DNA of 64,000 nucleotides from Venturia oleaginea (Eukaryota > Ascomycota > Dothideomycetes > Venturiales > Venturiaceae): positions 1,054,001 to 1,118,000 of the forward strand of contig JABMLP010000013.1 in NCBI GenBank assembly GCA_013176395.1. Direction: 5' to 3'. Under the pieces are notes generated by a model, which did no database searches, was not told the origin of the DNA, and was given only the letters and a program-made list of their open reading frames with translations. Positions within the stretch are counted from its first letter, which is position 1. Each line of letters opens with the position of its first letter. A program made the position numbers and the translations under genes. Of this stretch, positions 45,001 through 55,664 are shown piece by piece.

Positions 45001-45567
45001 GGCAATGGCAGTACACTAGCTGAAGGGTGGCGATATGAAATGATCGCCGTCACCGTTGGCAAAGTCACTAATCGTGTTCGTCAAATCGTGCAGGCGCGCG
45101 TTCAGGCTGTCGCTAGTGGACTACCAGAAGATCAAGTCAAGATGCTCGAAGACACGTTGGAGAAAGAACGTCACGCTATGCGCCAACTGTTTGCTAACAT
45201 TGAAGATTCTGTTGGCGGCATTGCCCAAGGCGCCAGCGATTCCTTCATCGGAGCAGAGGGACCTGTCGGATTTGGAGAGGAAGAGGCTAAGCTTGTAAAG
45301 ACATGGGGCGAGCGATGGGGACGTGTGTTCCGTCGCAAGCTTGCCGTTGAGGAGGCCGTCGTCGGTGAGTCAGCCGTAGAAGCACAGCTGGTTGGTGCGC
45401 GCGAGGCGCATGGGCGGGCTGTGGAGGCTGCTCGTGTTGCAGCGGAACAAGCCGAAGTGGCAAGACTTGAGGCGGAGAAGGCGGCGGCCGAAAAGGCGGC
45501 AGCAGAAGAGGCGAATGGCAATGGGGCTGTTTCTGAGGTGAACATGGACGAGGACGTTATTGAGTAG
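42035..45567 (+). CDS. CBC1: nuclear cap-binding complex large subunit (Cbp80)
   Basis: Nine exons (42035-42172, 42227-42379, 42442-42583, 42628-42743, 42798-42904, 43099-43801, 43853-44316, 44368-44549, 44600-45567) give 990 residues. If translation starts at the ATG 42484, the product is 879 residues, closer to the usual length and opening MADVGLDRSPPPRN then KRRYR. Three MIF4G-like helical regions are recognisable: FVQLVVEQPLKIPFVAAVVL, EFKLFLRFFACLQPIM, FLFRHLDVMDMELTYRYLDW, FAHHLSNFEFRWKW and YHHIITEGKFKDVP. It binds Cbp20 to hold the m7G cap of nascent transcripts. The Ala/Glu-rich C-terminal helix (45400-45560) is typical of fungal members. Intron 5 is unusually long (194 bp). Confidence 0.93.
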
Positions 45568-46333
45568 CCGAGTCACTAGTACGAAAGAGCGATGACTCGT
45601 GGGGAAATTTGCAAGTGAGGTATCTGGTTGCTGAAATTTGACTAGAAAGTCTATATGCAGGTGCGATTACACGTTTTCCTCACATAAGCTTTACTTGTCA
45701 GAGGGATTTTGGATTCAATATTGCATGGGAAGGCGTAGATTGGTTGACATGTTTCGTCAGAAACGTGGAGTCGGAAAAAGCTAGGGAGCGATCAGGCCTG
45801 AGTAGCGAGTTTGATTTGTATTAGTAAGAGACATGGATCGCTGCTTGCAGACATTATTCAAACTGGAGTATCCTCTGGTGCGAGCCATCTATGGCCATGA
45901 ATCGTTGCGAGATGCGATTGGCATCGGTGGAGCTCTGCTACTCTGGGTACTTCAAAGTCGTTCCCGCGGCTTCAAAGAGGGGAATTTTCCACGCGAAACA
46001 GTTGACAGTGAGGTCGGGATGGGTGGGTGTTGAGTCATTGTGGCATCGGCCATGCTGGCACTTATCCAGGCTGGGTGGAGCTACATTGGGAAAGTACCTT
46101 GTTCGTTGCGCATCTTCACGTATCTGTGCGCGACGTAGAGATATACTCTCCCACGGCGCTGGGATGGCGGACATATTGACTTGATGGCTGGTGGGCGGTG
46201 AGGTGAGGTAGGTGAGGGATAGGAGGGAGGATGGAGAGTACGTATATCTAGCTACTAATGTGTCTCCGAAGCTGAGCCTCTCAGAAATCTTTCTACCGGG
46301 TTTTCCCAAATAGTTTGCTGAGAAGATTCCAGT
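45568..46333. other. intergenic region, no gene seen
   Basis: 3' flank of CBC1 and promoter of the next gene; only short frames. Confidence 0.5.
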
Positions 46334-49300
46334 ATGTTGACGGTTCCTGTACAACACGTCGCGCTGGCGCGTCATGACGATACTCACCATGTTTTTGCTT
46401 CACGAAACTTCCACGGACCTGTCATTCGCGGCAACGAAACATCGAAATGGCTGTGCGAGGGAGACGAAAACACCACAACGGTTGTGTCGGCGCCCGGGTC
46501 ATCAACACCAATCTCACTTCTGTCCATTGTAACAGCATTCCTCGCAAACTCTACTGCCGCTTCTTACAGCTCATGGACCTGTCATCCTGCCCCCTCTCCG
46601 CCGCCAGAGACACCCCAAATTGGCATTCGCTACACCGCTCTCGAAATCATGACGAGTCCACCAATTTCGACAATGTCTATGGCCGAATTTCTGGAAACCG
46701 GCGATGCACCGACCAGCCCTTTACCTCCACTCCCTACTCCATCTAAGCGGGTCAGGAAACTGGCACGAGCCGAAAAGCTGCAAATCAGTCCAAGTGCATT
46801 GGCACAAGTAAAAAATCGAACACCGGGTACCCCAAGCCCTCTGAATTCGAACAGACCTGTTTCCGAGCAGAACGCGCTGGAGGGAGCCCAATCCATTGTC
46901 AGTCCGACTGCTCGTCTAGCCAAGGACTATGACCCAGAAACCCCAAAACAGTTTGCTCTCACCCAATTCTCGAACGAGGAACAGAAATCGGATGTGGAGG
47001 TAGATGCTTCAATTCGCGGCTGTTCTTTACAGGAATTTCTGCGGGAGGACAAGCAGAAGGAGAATGACGAGCTTATCGACAACATCCTGGCGAAGGTCTC
47101 AACCCCGAGCATTGACAGTCCTTCGTCTCCATCGTCTCGAAACGACTCGTCCGTGAAGTCCAAGCAGCCACGTGGGAAGAGAATAGGGAGGCGGCTGATA
47201 TCCTTTGGCCAGTCCAAAGATGAACAGCTGAGACCAACGCGGAAGTTCGACCCCAAAGCTATTGCAGATATCACTCCGACAAACGAGCCTAGCCCTTTCA
47301 CTCGAGTCGCTTCTGACACTCGTTTCTCCGTCACCAAACTGTTCGAGGGAAAGGAGACGCACACCGTTGGTGGTATTGACCGCCCCATGCAGCGGGATCT
47401 CTCAGTCATCGATTTCCTTGAGCTTGGTCTAGGTCCAAGGCCAGAGTCACCCACTCTTGGGTACGCGAACGTCCAGAGAAGTCAAGGCGACAGAGTGAAG
47501 CCCGGACAGCAAGAATCAGACGATGTCTTCAGAATTCGAGATACCAGTTTCAGCAACCAGCGAGCGCAAAAGGGAGGACCTGTGGCATACAATTCGCCAG
47601 CACCACTCCGCTTGCCGCAAAAGCACAATCCCAGCACCACGGCGAGTATTCCCACCCAATTGATGGTCAGAGATGAAGATGACTTCTTGGCCTCTACCGT
47701 AGCCGCACTGCGTTCAGTCTCGACCACGAGCCCAACTCGATCACGATCAAATACTGATCTTTCAGAGTTAGAGACACCTCTTCGGTGTGCGACCACACCT
47801 TTGAATATGCAGCGCGCAACATCCACTACCTCAAGGTCCACCAATCGTTTCAGCGATACCTCTTCGACTGTACCACTTCTTGATCGCTCCAACCGTAACT
47901 CAGTCGCAAGCACTGTCGGCACAAGGCCTCGCTCACACAACAGTATCATCGAATCGAAATGCAATTCGTTCACGAGTAACATCGTAGTGATACGACACTC
48001 CGTTTCGAGCGTTACTGACGCAGACAAGCGATTGTCGAATCCAAGAATTGAAGAATTGAAGCACGATTCTGCTGAGACAACTGGCGAGGCACCTCAGGAT
48101 CTGGTCATTCCAAGTATTGAAGAGAAGCGTCTCTCAGTGGCGAGCGCAGAGACATCAGCGTCGAATGGCTCATCAAATGTCGTAAATCTCAGTCGCCACT
48201 TAACAATCAAAAAGATCAGGAACTGGTCGCCATTTCCATCGTCACTTTCGCCCCACAATCCGCTTACTCCCGGTAGCTCCAAAGCCTTCTTTGCTCACAG
48301 CAGAGTTGCCACTCCTCAAAGCCCTGTTGTTCTAGTTAAGCTTGATGGTTGTAGCGACGAAGCACACGAGATCCACAAGAGAGTCGCGAAACAAGTACCG
48401 ATTGCGACGTCAAAATACCTACAATCGAAGTTCGATAACCTGGAGCTGAACAAAGGCGTTGTCCAAACAGTAGAGCAAGAGAGTGGGTCCTTAAATCTCA
48501 CCGAGGAAGAGAAGCAAAGTGAAGGAGAAAATGGCTTGGCTGCCCTCTCAGAATGGAATGATCATGTGGCAGTCGAATGGGGTGGGACTGATAAGGAGAA
48601 GCTGGTCAGACTCAACGAAGTCCGGAAGGCACTTACACCGCAAATGATGATGGAGCCAAAGATTCCGTATCTGCCCGACTGCACGCTCGACTCCCCTATA
48701 GTCATGGAGTCCATGTTGAGTCCCACAGTAGAACAAGACACCACGGACACAGCTCGAACCTCAATGGCCGACACCGAGATGTCCTCATTCGACCTTTCCA
48801 GGAGAACGAGTAAAGCTACGTCAAGAAGCGAGACACCTACCTCTCCATCCTTTACTTTCGGAACTAGAAGCACGACTGCTCAGACATCTTGGTCCGAAGC
48901 ACCAATGTCTCCTCGGCTTAGAATGTCAAGATCCATAAGCTCGTCTGAATTTCCACAGCTCTCACCCTTCACTAGCTTCCGTAGGCCTGCCGGGTATTCA
49001 TTCTCTTCTCAAATTAGAAGTCGACGACCGAGTACTGCTGCTGCTACAGTCTCAAACCCATTCGGATCTCTCGTTCTATGGGATCGTCCAATGGAGAGGG
49101 CAGAAGAGAAGAAGAAACGCCAAGCCATGGACTTGAAGCAGAAATTGAGAAACGAAGAGCTCGAGAGACGAGATGGTTTGCTGGTGCCAGAAATGCTGCA
49201 GCTCAACGGGAAGTTTAAGGGCATGGAACGCTACATTGCGCATGACCTGGTTCAACGAGACTTGCGCAACGCCTACGACAAGTGCGATAAAGCCATGGTG

Positions 49301-49555
49301 TCTTCGACTGACGTGGCTCGTGAGTATCTCGATGCCTGGAATCCAGAGGACACGGAACTTGCACTTGATGCGTCTGCCTTTGAATCAGATGTCACGAGTG
49401 AGTTTTCGCTTGAATGCGTCGAAGATATATCCATGGCGGATGAGCGCGCGAAGAAGTGGGCTGAGTTGACGATGGTGGGTGAAGAAGGCATTCAAAACTT
49501 TAGACTTGCATGGACACTGCGATTTCTCGATCGTTGTGAGCAAAATGGGTGGTGA
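46334..49555 (+). CDS. long disordered protein of unknown function
   Basis: The open frame is 1073 residues, but the first about 105 have odd composition and the true start is more likely the ATG at 46650 or 46674 (MSMAEFLETGDAP). I recognise no family. The body is Ser/Thr/Pro-rich with many SP/TP sites (TPSPLNSNRP, TSPTRSRSNTD) and basic patches. A short motif recurs three times: MAEFLETGD, LQEFLREDK and VIDFLELGL. The last about 180 residues are more ordered: RPMERAEEKKKRQAMDLKQK and LRNEELERRDGLLVPEML form a charged helix, then FKGMERYIAHDLVQRDLRNA and WAELTMVGEEGIQNFRLAWT. Abundant phosphorylation-type sites suggest a regulatory or scaffold protein; that is inference. Confidence 0.75.
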   Translation: MLTVPVQHVALARHDDTHHVFASRNFHGPVIRGNETSKWLCEGDENTTTVVSAPGSSTPISLLSIVTAFLANSTAASYSSWTCHPAPSPPPETPQIGIRYTALEIMTSPPISTMSMAEFLETGDAPTSPLPPLPTPSKRVRKLARAEKLQISPSALAQVKNRTPGTPSPLNSNRPVSEQNALEGAQSIVSPTARLAKDYDPETPKQFALTQFSNEEQKSDVEVDASIRGCSLQEFLREDKQKENDELIDNILAKVSTPSIDSPSSPSSRNDSSVKSKQPRGKRIGRRLISFGQSKDEQLRPTRKFDPKAIADITPTNEPSPFTRVASDTRFSVTKLFEGKETHTVGGIDRPMQRDLSVIDFLELGLGPRPESPTLGYANVQRSQGDRVKPGQQESDDVFRIRDTSFSNQRAQKGGPVAYNSPAPLRLPQKHNPSTTASIPTQLMVRDEDDFLASTVAALRSVSTTSPTRSRSNTDLSELETPLRCATTPLNMQRATSTTSRSTNRFSDTSSTVPLLDRSNRNSVASTVGTRPRSHNSIIESKCNSFTSNIVVIRHSVSSVTDADKRLSNPRIEELKHDSAETTGEAPQDLVIPSIEEKRLSVASAETSASNGSSNVVNLSRHLTIKKIRNWSPFPSSLSPHNPLTPGSSKAFFAHSRVATPQSPVVLVKLDGCSDEAHEIHKRVAKQVPIATSKYLQSKFDNLELNKGVVQTVEQESGSLNLTEEEKQSEGENGLAALSEWNDHVAVEWGGTDKEKLVRLNEVRKALTPQMMMEPKIPYLPDCTLDSPIVMESMLSPTVEQDTTDTARTSMADTEMSSFDLSRRTSKATSRSETPTSPSFTFGTRSTTAQTSWSEAPMSPRLRMSRSISSSEFPQLSPFTSFRRPAGYSFSSQIRSRRPSTAAATVSNPFGSLVLWDRPMERAEEKKKRQAMDLKQKLRNEELERRDGLLVPEMLQLNGKFKGMERYIAHDLVQRDLRNAYDKCDKAMVSSTDVAREYLDAWNPEDTELALDASAFESDVTSEFSLECVEDISMADERAKKWAELTMVGEEGIQNFRLAWTLRFLDRCEQNGW

Positions 49556-50205
49556 GAAATGATGAATGGATGATCTGACGAAAGGTTGTATGATTGGATG
49601 AACGAAATCGGGCTGCTGGAAATGGAAATGGGACGAGCGAGGGTTGATAACGAGCCTCCCATGCCATGGATGGAAGGGACGTCCTGAACGACATCGAATA
49701 AACAGCCATTCACATTTCCTACGGCATGATGACATAATGCCTTCCAGTACCCATAACCAAGAAATCCTTGTCCGGGTTCGAGCCACGTGCAAGCCAGCAA
49801 GGAGTGACCCATCCCATCTCGACGGCGCACAACAGCCGCCGACGATCAATGTCTGTGCTCCCACCTGACACATTTCCGACATATAGTATTCATCTGCCCT
49901 TCCCGACCCATGTATCGGTCCCATCTCCGTATCGGCCGAAGAATTTCATCCAAGAATGAGGTGAGAATCATGTAAGTGCAGATTTGTCTGTGATTTTGGT
50001 TGGACGCGAACAGGACCATTTTGAATGACAACACAACCTCCACCAAACACGCGTAAATGAAAACAAAACCAACATACAAAATCTCCACACCATCTGCAAA
50101 CCCAACTGAACCAACCAAACCAACATCATCTCAAACAGCCTCCACAACCCCTCTACCACACCCCAAAGCCATCAACCCCTTATCCATCCAATTTTATCAC
50201 CCAGT
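49556..50205. other. convergent 3' region
   Basis: Between two convergent genes. CA/AC-rich sequence at about 50030-50200 is the 3' flank of the HsbA gene. No gene is supported. Confidence 0.5.
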
Positions 50206-50760
50206 CTAAGAGAAAGCAGTGATACCCTTGGCAATAGAATCGCCGACTTGCTTGCTAGCAGCAGCAGCGATAGACTGCACACCCGCTGGCACCTTACCCG
50301 TAATGGCCTTGACAAACGCCTCCGCACTCGCCTTCTGCGCAGTCAAGGAATCAAGGGTAGTCTTCTGCTGCTTAGCAGCAACAATGATATCCTTCTTGCC
50401 AATCAAATCAGTAATGACCGTGCTCGTCAAGGTCGTCAACTTTGTAGAAGCGGTTTGAACTTGGAGAGCCTCAGTGAGGGAAACGGGACCGGAGCTGCCA
50501 ATCTTGGTGGCGCCATCGTCGAGGGCGCCCTTCACGGCGTTGGATTTGTCGACGACTTCCTTTGTTGCTGCTTCGGCGGCGCCCGGGGCGAGGCCTTTGA
50601 TGGACGTGTCTAGGGAGGTGAGGGCGGTTTCTACGGCTGTGAAGGCGGCTTGGATGGTGGCCAGGTCTTGGGCTGCTCCGACAGCGTCGACGACGGCTTT
50701 GACGGGGGAGGCGATGGCAGTGCCGGCGAGGGCGAGGGCGAGGATCTGCTTGAACTGCAT
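50206..50760 (-). CDS. hsbA: hydrophobic surface-binding protein A (HsbA) family
   Basis: Single exon, 184 residues. MQFKQILALALAGTAIASP is a signal peptide. The mature protein is Ala-, Thr- and Ser-rich with few aromatics and no Cys: AVVDAVGAAQDLATIQAAFT, TALTSLDTSIKGLAPG, SNAVKGALDDGATKIGSSG, LTEALQVQTASTKLTTLTS and VPAGVQSIAAAASKQVGDSI. This heptad-like helical pattern and length fit HsbA (PF12296), secreted proteins that bind hydrophobic surfaces and recruit hydrolytic enzymes, also called cell-wall galactomannoproteins. Codons favour C at third positions, as in highly expressed genes. It lies beside a long gene-free stretch. Confidence 0.9.
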   Translation of the reverse strand: MQFKQILALALAGTAIASPVKAVVDAVGAAQDLATIQAAFTAVETALTSLDTSIKGLAPGAAEAATKEVVDKSNAVKGALDDGATKIGSSGPVSLTEALQVQTASTKLTTLTSTVITDLIGKKDIIVAAKQQKTTLDSLTAQKASAEAFVKAITGKVPAGVQSIAAAASKQVGDSIAKGITAFS

Positions 50761-53414
50761 TTTGTTCTAGAAAATCACGATGTGAGCAGGGACCAATGGA
50801 GGGATGTGATTGGTGGGTCTTACGAGACTGGCTGAAGGTGGTGCTGAGAGTACTTGTTATTGGTCTGTATGACTAGGGATGAAAGTAGTGGAAGTGATAG
50901 CGAGACTTGAAGCGGATGCCGGATGGTAAGCTTAAAAGGAAGGTGATCCCAAGATCCTCTTATACAGAATTCTTCGACACCATCAATGCGCTCCCATGAT
51001 CAAAACGGGGCTCTTCACATGCCACATGCTGCGACTGCTCCCACAGAATACACATCGATGCCAATCGTGAGGCAATGTCCGGGCGCGCCATCGTGAGGTC
51101 GAACCCAAGGTAGAACCTGCAGATTAATTGGGTGGAAGCAAAACGCCTCAAGTGAGTCGTATGCCAAGGCGTATAGATGAGATTGGGCTGGGGTGGGCTG
51201 GATGCTTATTGCACGGTCTGCTAATGTCATTGTGCTGTGTTTCACCGTGGCCGAACCGAGTGTCAGATTGACAGCAAACATCACTTCTAGGTGAGTGCCT
51301 CCATTATACCAACTTCATACTAGATGTGGCGTAACCTCATAACATCACTCGTGACGAGTTACGGCGCGCAGCGAACGAAATAGCGAATGGAGATGACGCG
51401 TTACCTTCATCAAGGAGAGTAACGATTCGCGGTCAACAAGACTTTTCTTACTACTCACTCTCCACCATCATCTATACAAGCGCTATTTCCAGAAGAGTAA
51501 TACGTACGTACGTACGTATCTAATTGTACATCCAAAGGACAAGCCGCCAAAATTCTGCAGATGATCAGCGCAAAACACCAAGTTTGATCTTTTTTGGGCC
51601 ACCACCGCCACCATTGCAACGAGCAAACCAATCCGACGTCGAGCGCATGAGGCCCTCAACAAACAGGAAACCTCATAGTGGACGCCTGTTATGCTGAACG
51701 ATGTTTGCCCTTCACCAATCCGCATGAGCTGCCATCACGTTCTCTGCGTGGCTTTGGACCATCGGCGGCTAGGTAGATCCCCAATCACTCCATGTTTCAG
51801 ATCGGGCTTGGTTTGATTGACCCGATGTTACAAGCAGTGGGCACACCCACTCTATTCCCGAGAAGGGTAATCCCTGAAAATGACATGTGGTGGGGTCGGG
51901 CAATTGTAAGCGTGGGATCTCCAAGCATCCAAAAAGACCAGGTTCGCAATCACCATTAGCTACAGGAATGCTCTACTTCCCCTGCGGTGAATATTAACGA
52001 CAAGATACCATTCGGCTCCAGCGGCTAAGCGTGCACTTCATACTATACTATGTGTATATGCGACGGGAGCTGCAAATTATTATGTGCGGCTCCCCCGGTG
52101 GTGGCCTAGATATCGCAAATGACAGAGAGTAATGAGTAGCATCAGATAACACAGATTCTAGTCTCGCCAAATTTCTTGTCAACAGATCTTAGCACTAATT
52201 ATGTTCAACCGACCTTGCCGTGTTGCAAGGCATCATAGTCTCCATTTCGAGGACGAAATTCTTATATTGAGATGGCGTAGCTAGCAAGGCTACATAGTAA
52301 GCAGCAGCAGTGCAGTTATTTTACCGTTAGCGGAGGTGGATCCCAGGACCTGGGCCTGGGTACAGGAGAAAAGCCTTGTGCTCGGCAGTTTCCAGAATTG
52401 TCGTTGCAGTGGGTCGTTGTTATTGTTGTACGGGGATTGGATACCTACACCAACGTCATACTGTGTATATCGATGGCTCTCATCTCCACACGATTCGGAG
52501 CCACCTCGATTCTTGTGCAGACAGAGCTGTTAATCCTCCAATTACGACATAGGATTGGGAACACCAGCAATTCACTATGTTGTAAGACCCGGTGCAGATT
52601 TTGCCCAGGAGACCATAGATCGAGGCTATAGTATTCAAAATCGAGTATGCGATAATGGTAGAATGTGGAAGATCACGTACCATGGAAGTCGGTGGCAGTG
52701 GCGGAATGCCCTTCCGGCCAATTTCAAGTGAAGGGCAGTGCATTTCCACGTTCAGCCATGTGGGAAAAAAGTTACCCGAGAGTAGCTGTGTGGCCGAGAA
52801 CGAGGTTAGAAAAACAGTGGGTAGAGACAGTTTTGAAAATATCAAATAACATTCCGAGCATCGCTTCTGCTTTCTAACTAATGTTAACCGCGCGTGAAGA
52901 ACACGGCCGGTTTCGTGATTGAGAAAGCAGAAACAACATCGGCGTAGGTCACTCTTCTTAGCAAGGCTAATTAAGAGTGGCGGGTAAGGGACCAAGTAAG
53001 AATCGACCAACCTCCATACTCCCATTCGCGGCAAGAACAGCGACGCGACGATTCCAAATCAGCGTAACATCCCAAAGACCGCGGGCGGAGTTGTGTGTCT
53101 TGTCGTGACAACCATGTTAGCAGGTCTTCTACGTTTTGATGTGCGACCTGATCTCTCATATCCTCTTCCATCACTGCACGACGTGAACTCAAGTCTTCAT
53201 GAAATGAGCTCGAAACGGCGAGAGCTCGCTGCAAATGCAACCAAATGCAACAAGTCTGACGACCTGCACAAACTTTCACTTGATCGAGCATGTTCTCCAT
53301 TTCCCTGTCCAATTGTCCAACTGATCATGTTTAGGCTCGCTTTCTGGGGTGAGTTCTCAGGGCACCCTGCACAATGCCAACTCGGTGTTCAAGCTTGGTG
53401 TAATCCAGAATGGC
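50761..53414. other. 2.6-kb region with no supported gene
   Basis: It has an ACGT microsatellite (about 51502-51518, four units) and frames with no recognisable family. The longest (minus, 52480-53034, and overlapping 52971-53312) include a Cys-containing stretch (RCCFCFLNHETG, KRCSECYLIF) but no domain can be named, and no splicing joins them convincingly. Confidence 0.45.
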
Positions 53415-55064
53415 TCAGTACGGAGCACCCGGGCCTCGACCACCGTAGACTCCGTGTGGCATTCCATACGGGACTCCGTGTGGGTGTAGTTGATGTTGCT
53501 GATGTGGCATTGGTGGGTTCGGGTTGTTGTGGTTGTTAAAGCCGCCGCGATGTCCATGGCCATGCCCACCACGACCGTGACCTCCTCGTCCTCCCCGGGA
53601 TCCAGCCTTGTTTTTGAACTGTCGCTCATGCTCCATCTTTCTCGAGGATGCAAGGCGGACGACATCTGCACTCTGTTGGAGAGCATTGGTTGCCGCAATG
53701 GTTGATGCGATTTGCTTGCTTCTGCCTTCGCCAGAGCCGAGAAGGTAATTATCGTATCCAAATCCCGTGAAGTAGACACCAATGAAAAAGATGGTCCTGT
53801 TTCCTTCTTTCATGAGCTCCATTGGCCTGGTCTCTTTGTATTCCAGCTTCGACTCTTTTCCGCCAAGCAACCTGTTGAGATCCGCTTTTGCATCCAGCTT
53901 CTGTGTACTGGAGCCTATCAAGTCTCGCTGTCCATCTCCTTTTCTCTGCCATTGAACGATCTTTGGCGCCCACAACTCCGTCAGCCATTTCTCCGCAGTC
54001 ACGAAGCCCCTCTCTGTGTTGTCTTGAATGATCACACACGCCAGGTAGGCTTCGAAGACATCGGCAAGGATCTTGGTCCAAGTCGGTCCTGTTCGTTGAG
54101 CAATGGCCGTTCGTACTCGGTCAGGAAATCCGTATGCGGTTGAGTATTCTGCGAGTGTCTCGTTTTTCACTAGCAATTCTCGAAGTCCGGCCTTCTGTCC
54201 TACGGAGTGGTTTGGAAACCGAGAATGGATGAGACGTGTCGCAATCACTTCCAAGTATGCGTCACCGAGGAATTCCAAGGGCTCATAAGTATTGTTATTG
54301 GTAGGGGTGACGAATTGAGCAAGAACACTGGTATGGGTGAAAGGTGCGTTGCATAGAACGAGGTCTGTGATGTCGGGTAGAACGGGTAGCTGCGTGGAGT
54401 CTGGCTGATGGAGGGAAGTGGTGTTGGTGTAGTTGACTATTGGAGGGATGGCCGCAAAGGTCGAGGTGGGCGGCGCGATGTGATTGAGCCTAACCAATGC
54501 TGGAGATGGGCCTTTGAGGAAGTTTGCAGGATCTGGAAGAGCGAACGGAGGCGGAAGATCAGTATGCTTGTTCTTGGATGCTTCTTCCTCTCGAACCAGG
54601 CTTGACGAAGTGGGTGGGCTGGTTGGAGCAGCGCTTGAGTTGGAAGTGGATTCGAACAAAGAGTTGTAGAGCTCTTTGGCGGTGTTGAAGATGGTGTCGG
54701 AAAAGTCCGAGGTAGCAGGACTAGCTGTGATGAATAAAAGTCCTCTTTTGAGATCAGCTAGACCGTCCTCTTTGGCAGCATCGAGTCCAGTCTGTTTGTT
54801 GGCCTTTGACTTGTTCTTCTTCTTCTTCTTGGGCTCCTCCTTGACCTCGTCTTCGCCGTTCTCGGTCCTCTGTCGTTTCAGTGATGGCTCGTGGGCAGTT
54901 GTCTCGTTGGTGTCGTCGTCGAGCTCCCGCTTAACAGGCGCCGGGCTTCCTTCCTCGACTTGCGGCGCATGTTGTGGAGGGGAAGCTTCTTGCTCTTGCG
55001 GAATTGATGCGGTTTCGATGTTCATCTTGGGGGGCTCAAGTCCGGAGGGTAAAGTATTTTCCAT
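53415..55064 (-). CDS. RNT1: Rnt1-like ribonuclease III with RG/GH-rich tail
   Basis: Single exon, 549 residues. The acidic-basic N-terminal region (1-110) contains nuclear-signal-like KKKKKNKSKANK. The RNase III domain spans about 230-345: YEPLEFLGDAYLE (the NERLEFLGD signature, Glu264 and Asp267), GLRELLVKNETLAEYSTAYG and KILADVFEAYLACVI (Asp335 and Glu338, the second acidic pair), so the catalytic set is intact. A dsRNA-binding domain follows at about 388-470 (DAKADLNRLLGGKES, SKQIASTIAATNAL). The tail, 488-549, is rich in RGG, HGRGG and GH plus His/Pro. In yeast Rnt1 trims pre-rRNA and snRNA/snoRNA precursors in the nucleus; a similar role is inferred by family. Confidence 0.88.
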   Translation of the reverse strand: MENTLPSGLEPPKMNIETASIPQEQEASPPQHAPQVEEGSPAPVKRELDDDTNETTAHEPSLKRQRTENGEDEVKEEPKKKKKNKSKANKQTGLDAAKEDGLADLKRGLLFITASPATSDFSDTIFNTAKELYNSLFESTSNSSAAPTSPPTSSSLVREEEASKNKHTDLPPPFALPDPANFLKGPSPALVRLNHIAPPTSTFAAIPPIVNYTNTTSLHQPDSTQLPVLPDITDLVLCNAPFTHTSVLAQFVTPTNNNTYEPLEFLGDAYLEVIATRLIHSRFPNHSVGQKAGLRELLVKNETLAEYSTAYGFPDRVRTAIAQRTGPTWTKILADVFEAYLACVIIQDNTERGFVTAEKWLTELWAPKIVQWQRKGDGQRDLIGSSTQKLDAKADLNRLLGGKESKLEYKETRPMELMKEGNRTIFFIGVYFTGFGYDNYLLGSGEGRSKQIASTIAATNALQQSADVVRLASSRKMEHERQFKNKAGSRGGRGGHGRGGHGHGHRGGFNNHNNPNPPMPHQQHQLHPHGVPYGMPHGVYGGRGPGAPY

Positions 55065-55262
55065 GTTGTTGTAGGTATCGAAGCTTGCAAGTGGATAAGA
55101 ATTTGATGCGACCTGAGATAATTTGATAATTTTAGCGCGTTAGAATACGAATAGGTTACGGTAACCACTACTTAGCGCGTTGGGCAAGCATTTGGTATCC
55201 ACCTGCACGACTCCAAATCGTCCCGCAAGATTATCAAGATATCCGACACTCCATACATCACA

Positions 55263-55664
55263 ATGGCTGTCGCGCGCTCAAGAATACTAGATCTGATACG
55301 GGTAATCAATTACTAATGCCTCGAATACCCTACACCAACCCGCTAACATCTCACCCCCCAGACACAATGCTCCGTCTTCAACACGACCTTCAACCCCGAA
55401 CGCCTCCGTCTTGGTAACAAAATCCTGCGCCAACGTCTCAAAGGTCCCCAATTGGCCCTTTACTACCCACCAAGAGTGAACAACATCACCGAGTTGCGAA
55501 AGGCATACCCTGAACTCGAATTCGAAGATGTGAAGGAAGAGGAGCGCTTGGAGAGTATCAAGTTGAAGAAGGCGAGAGGCAAGGGTGCGCCGAAGAAGAG
55601 AAGGAGTGCAGCCGAAAGTAAGAGATTACAGAAGAGGAAGCCAAAGGGACCCACGCCTACCTAG
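55263..55664 (+). CDS. RSM27: mitochondrial small ribosomal subunit protein mS33
   Basis: Exons 55263-55301 and 55362-55664 (60-bp intron) give 113 residues. The joined sequence MAVARSRILDLIRTQCSVFN, TTFNPERLRLGNKILRQRLK, GPQLALYYPPRV matches the mS33/Rsm27 family, which sits in the head of the mitochondrial 37S subunit. The C-terminus is strongly basic (KKARGKGAPKKRRSAAESKR). Only the second exon forms a long frame, and the ATG there (55452) would delete the conserved first half. The gene is divergent from the RNase III gene, with under 200 bp between the start codons. Confidence 0.92.

Noticed and set aside
45171..45545. Ser/Ala-rich minus-strand frame inside CBC1
   Set aside because: It is the complement of the Ala/Glu-rich coding end of Cbp80.
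52480..53312. Cys-containing minus-strand frames, considered as a heterokaryon-incompatibility (HET) gene start
   Set aside because: No HET-domain motif could be recognised and the two frames are not joined by good splice sites.
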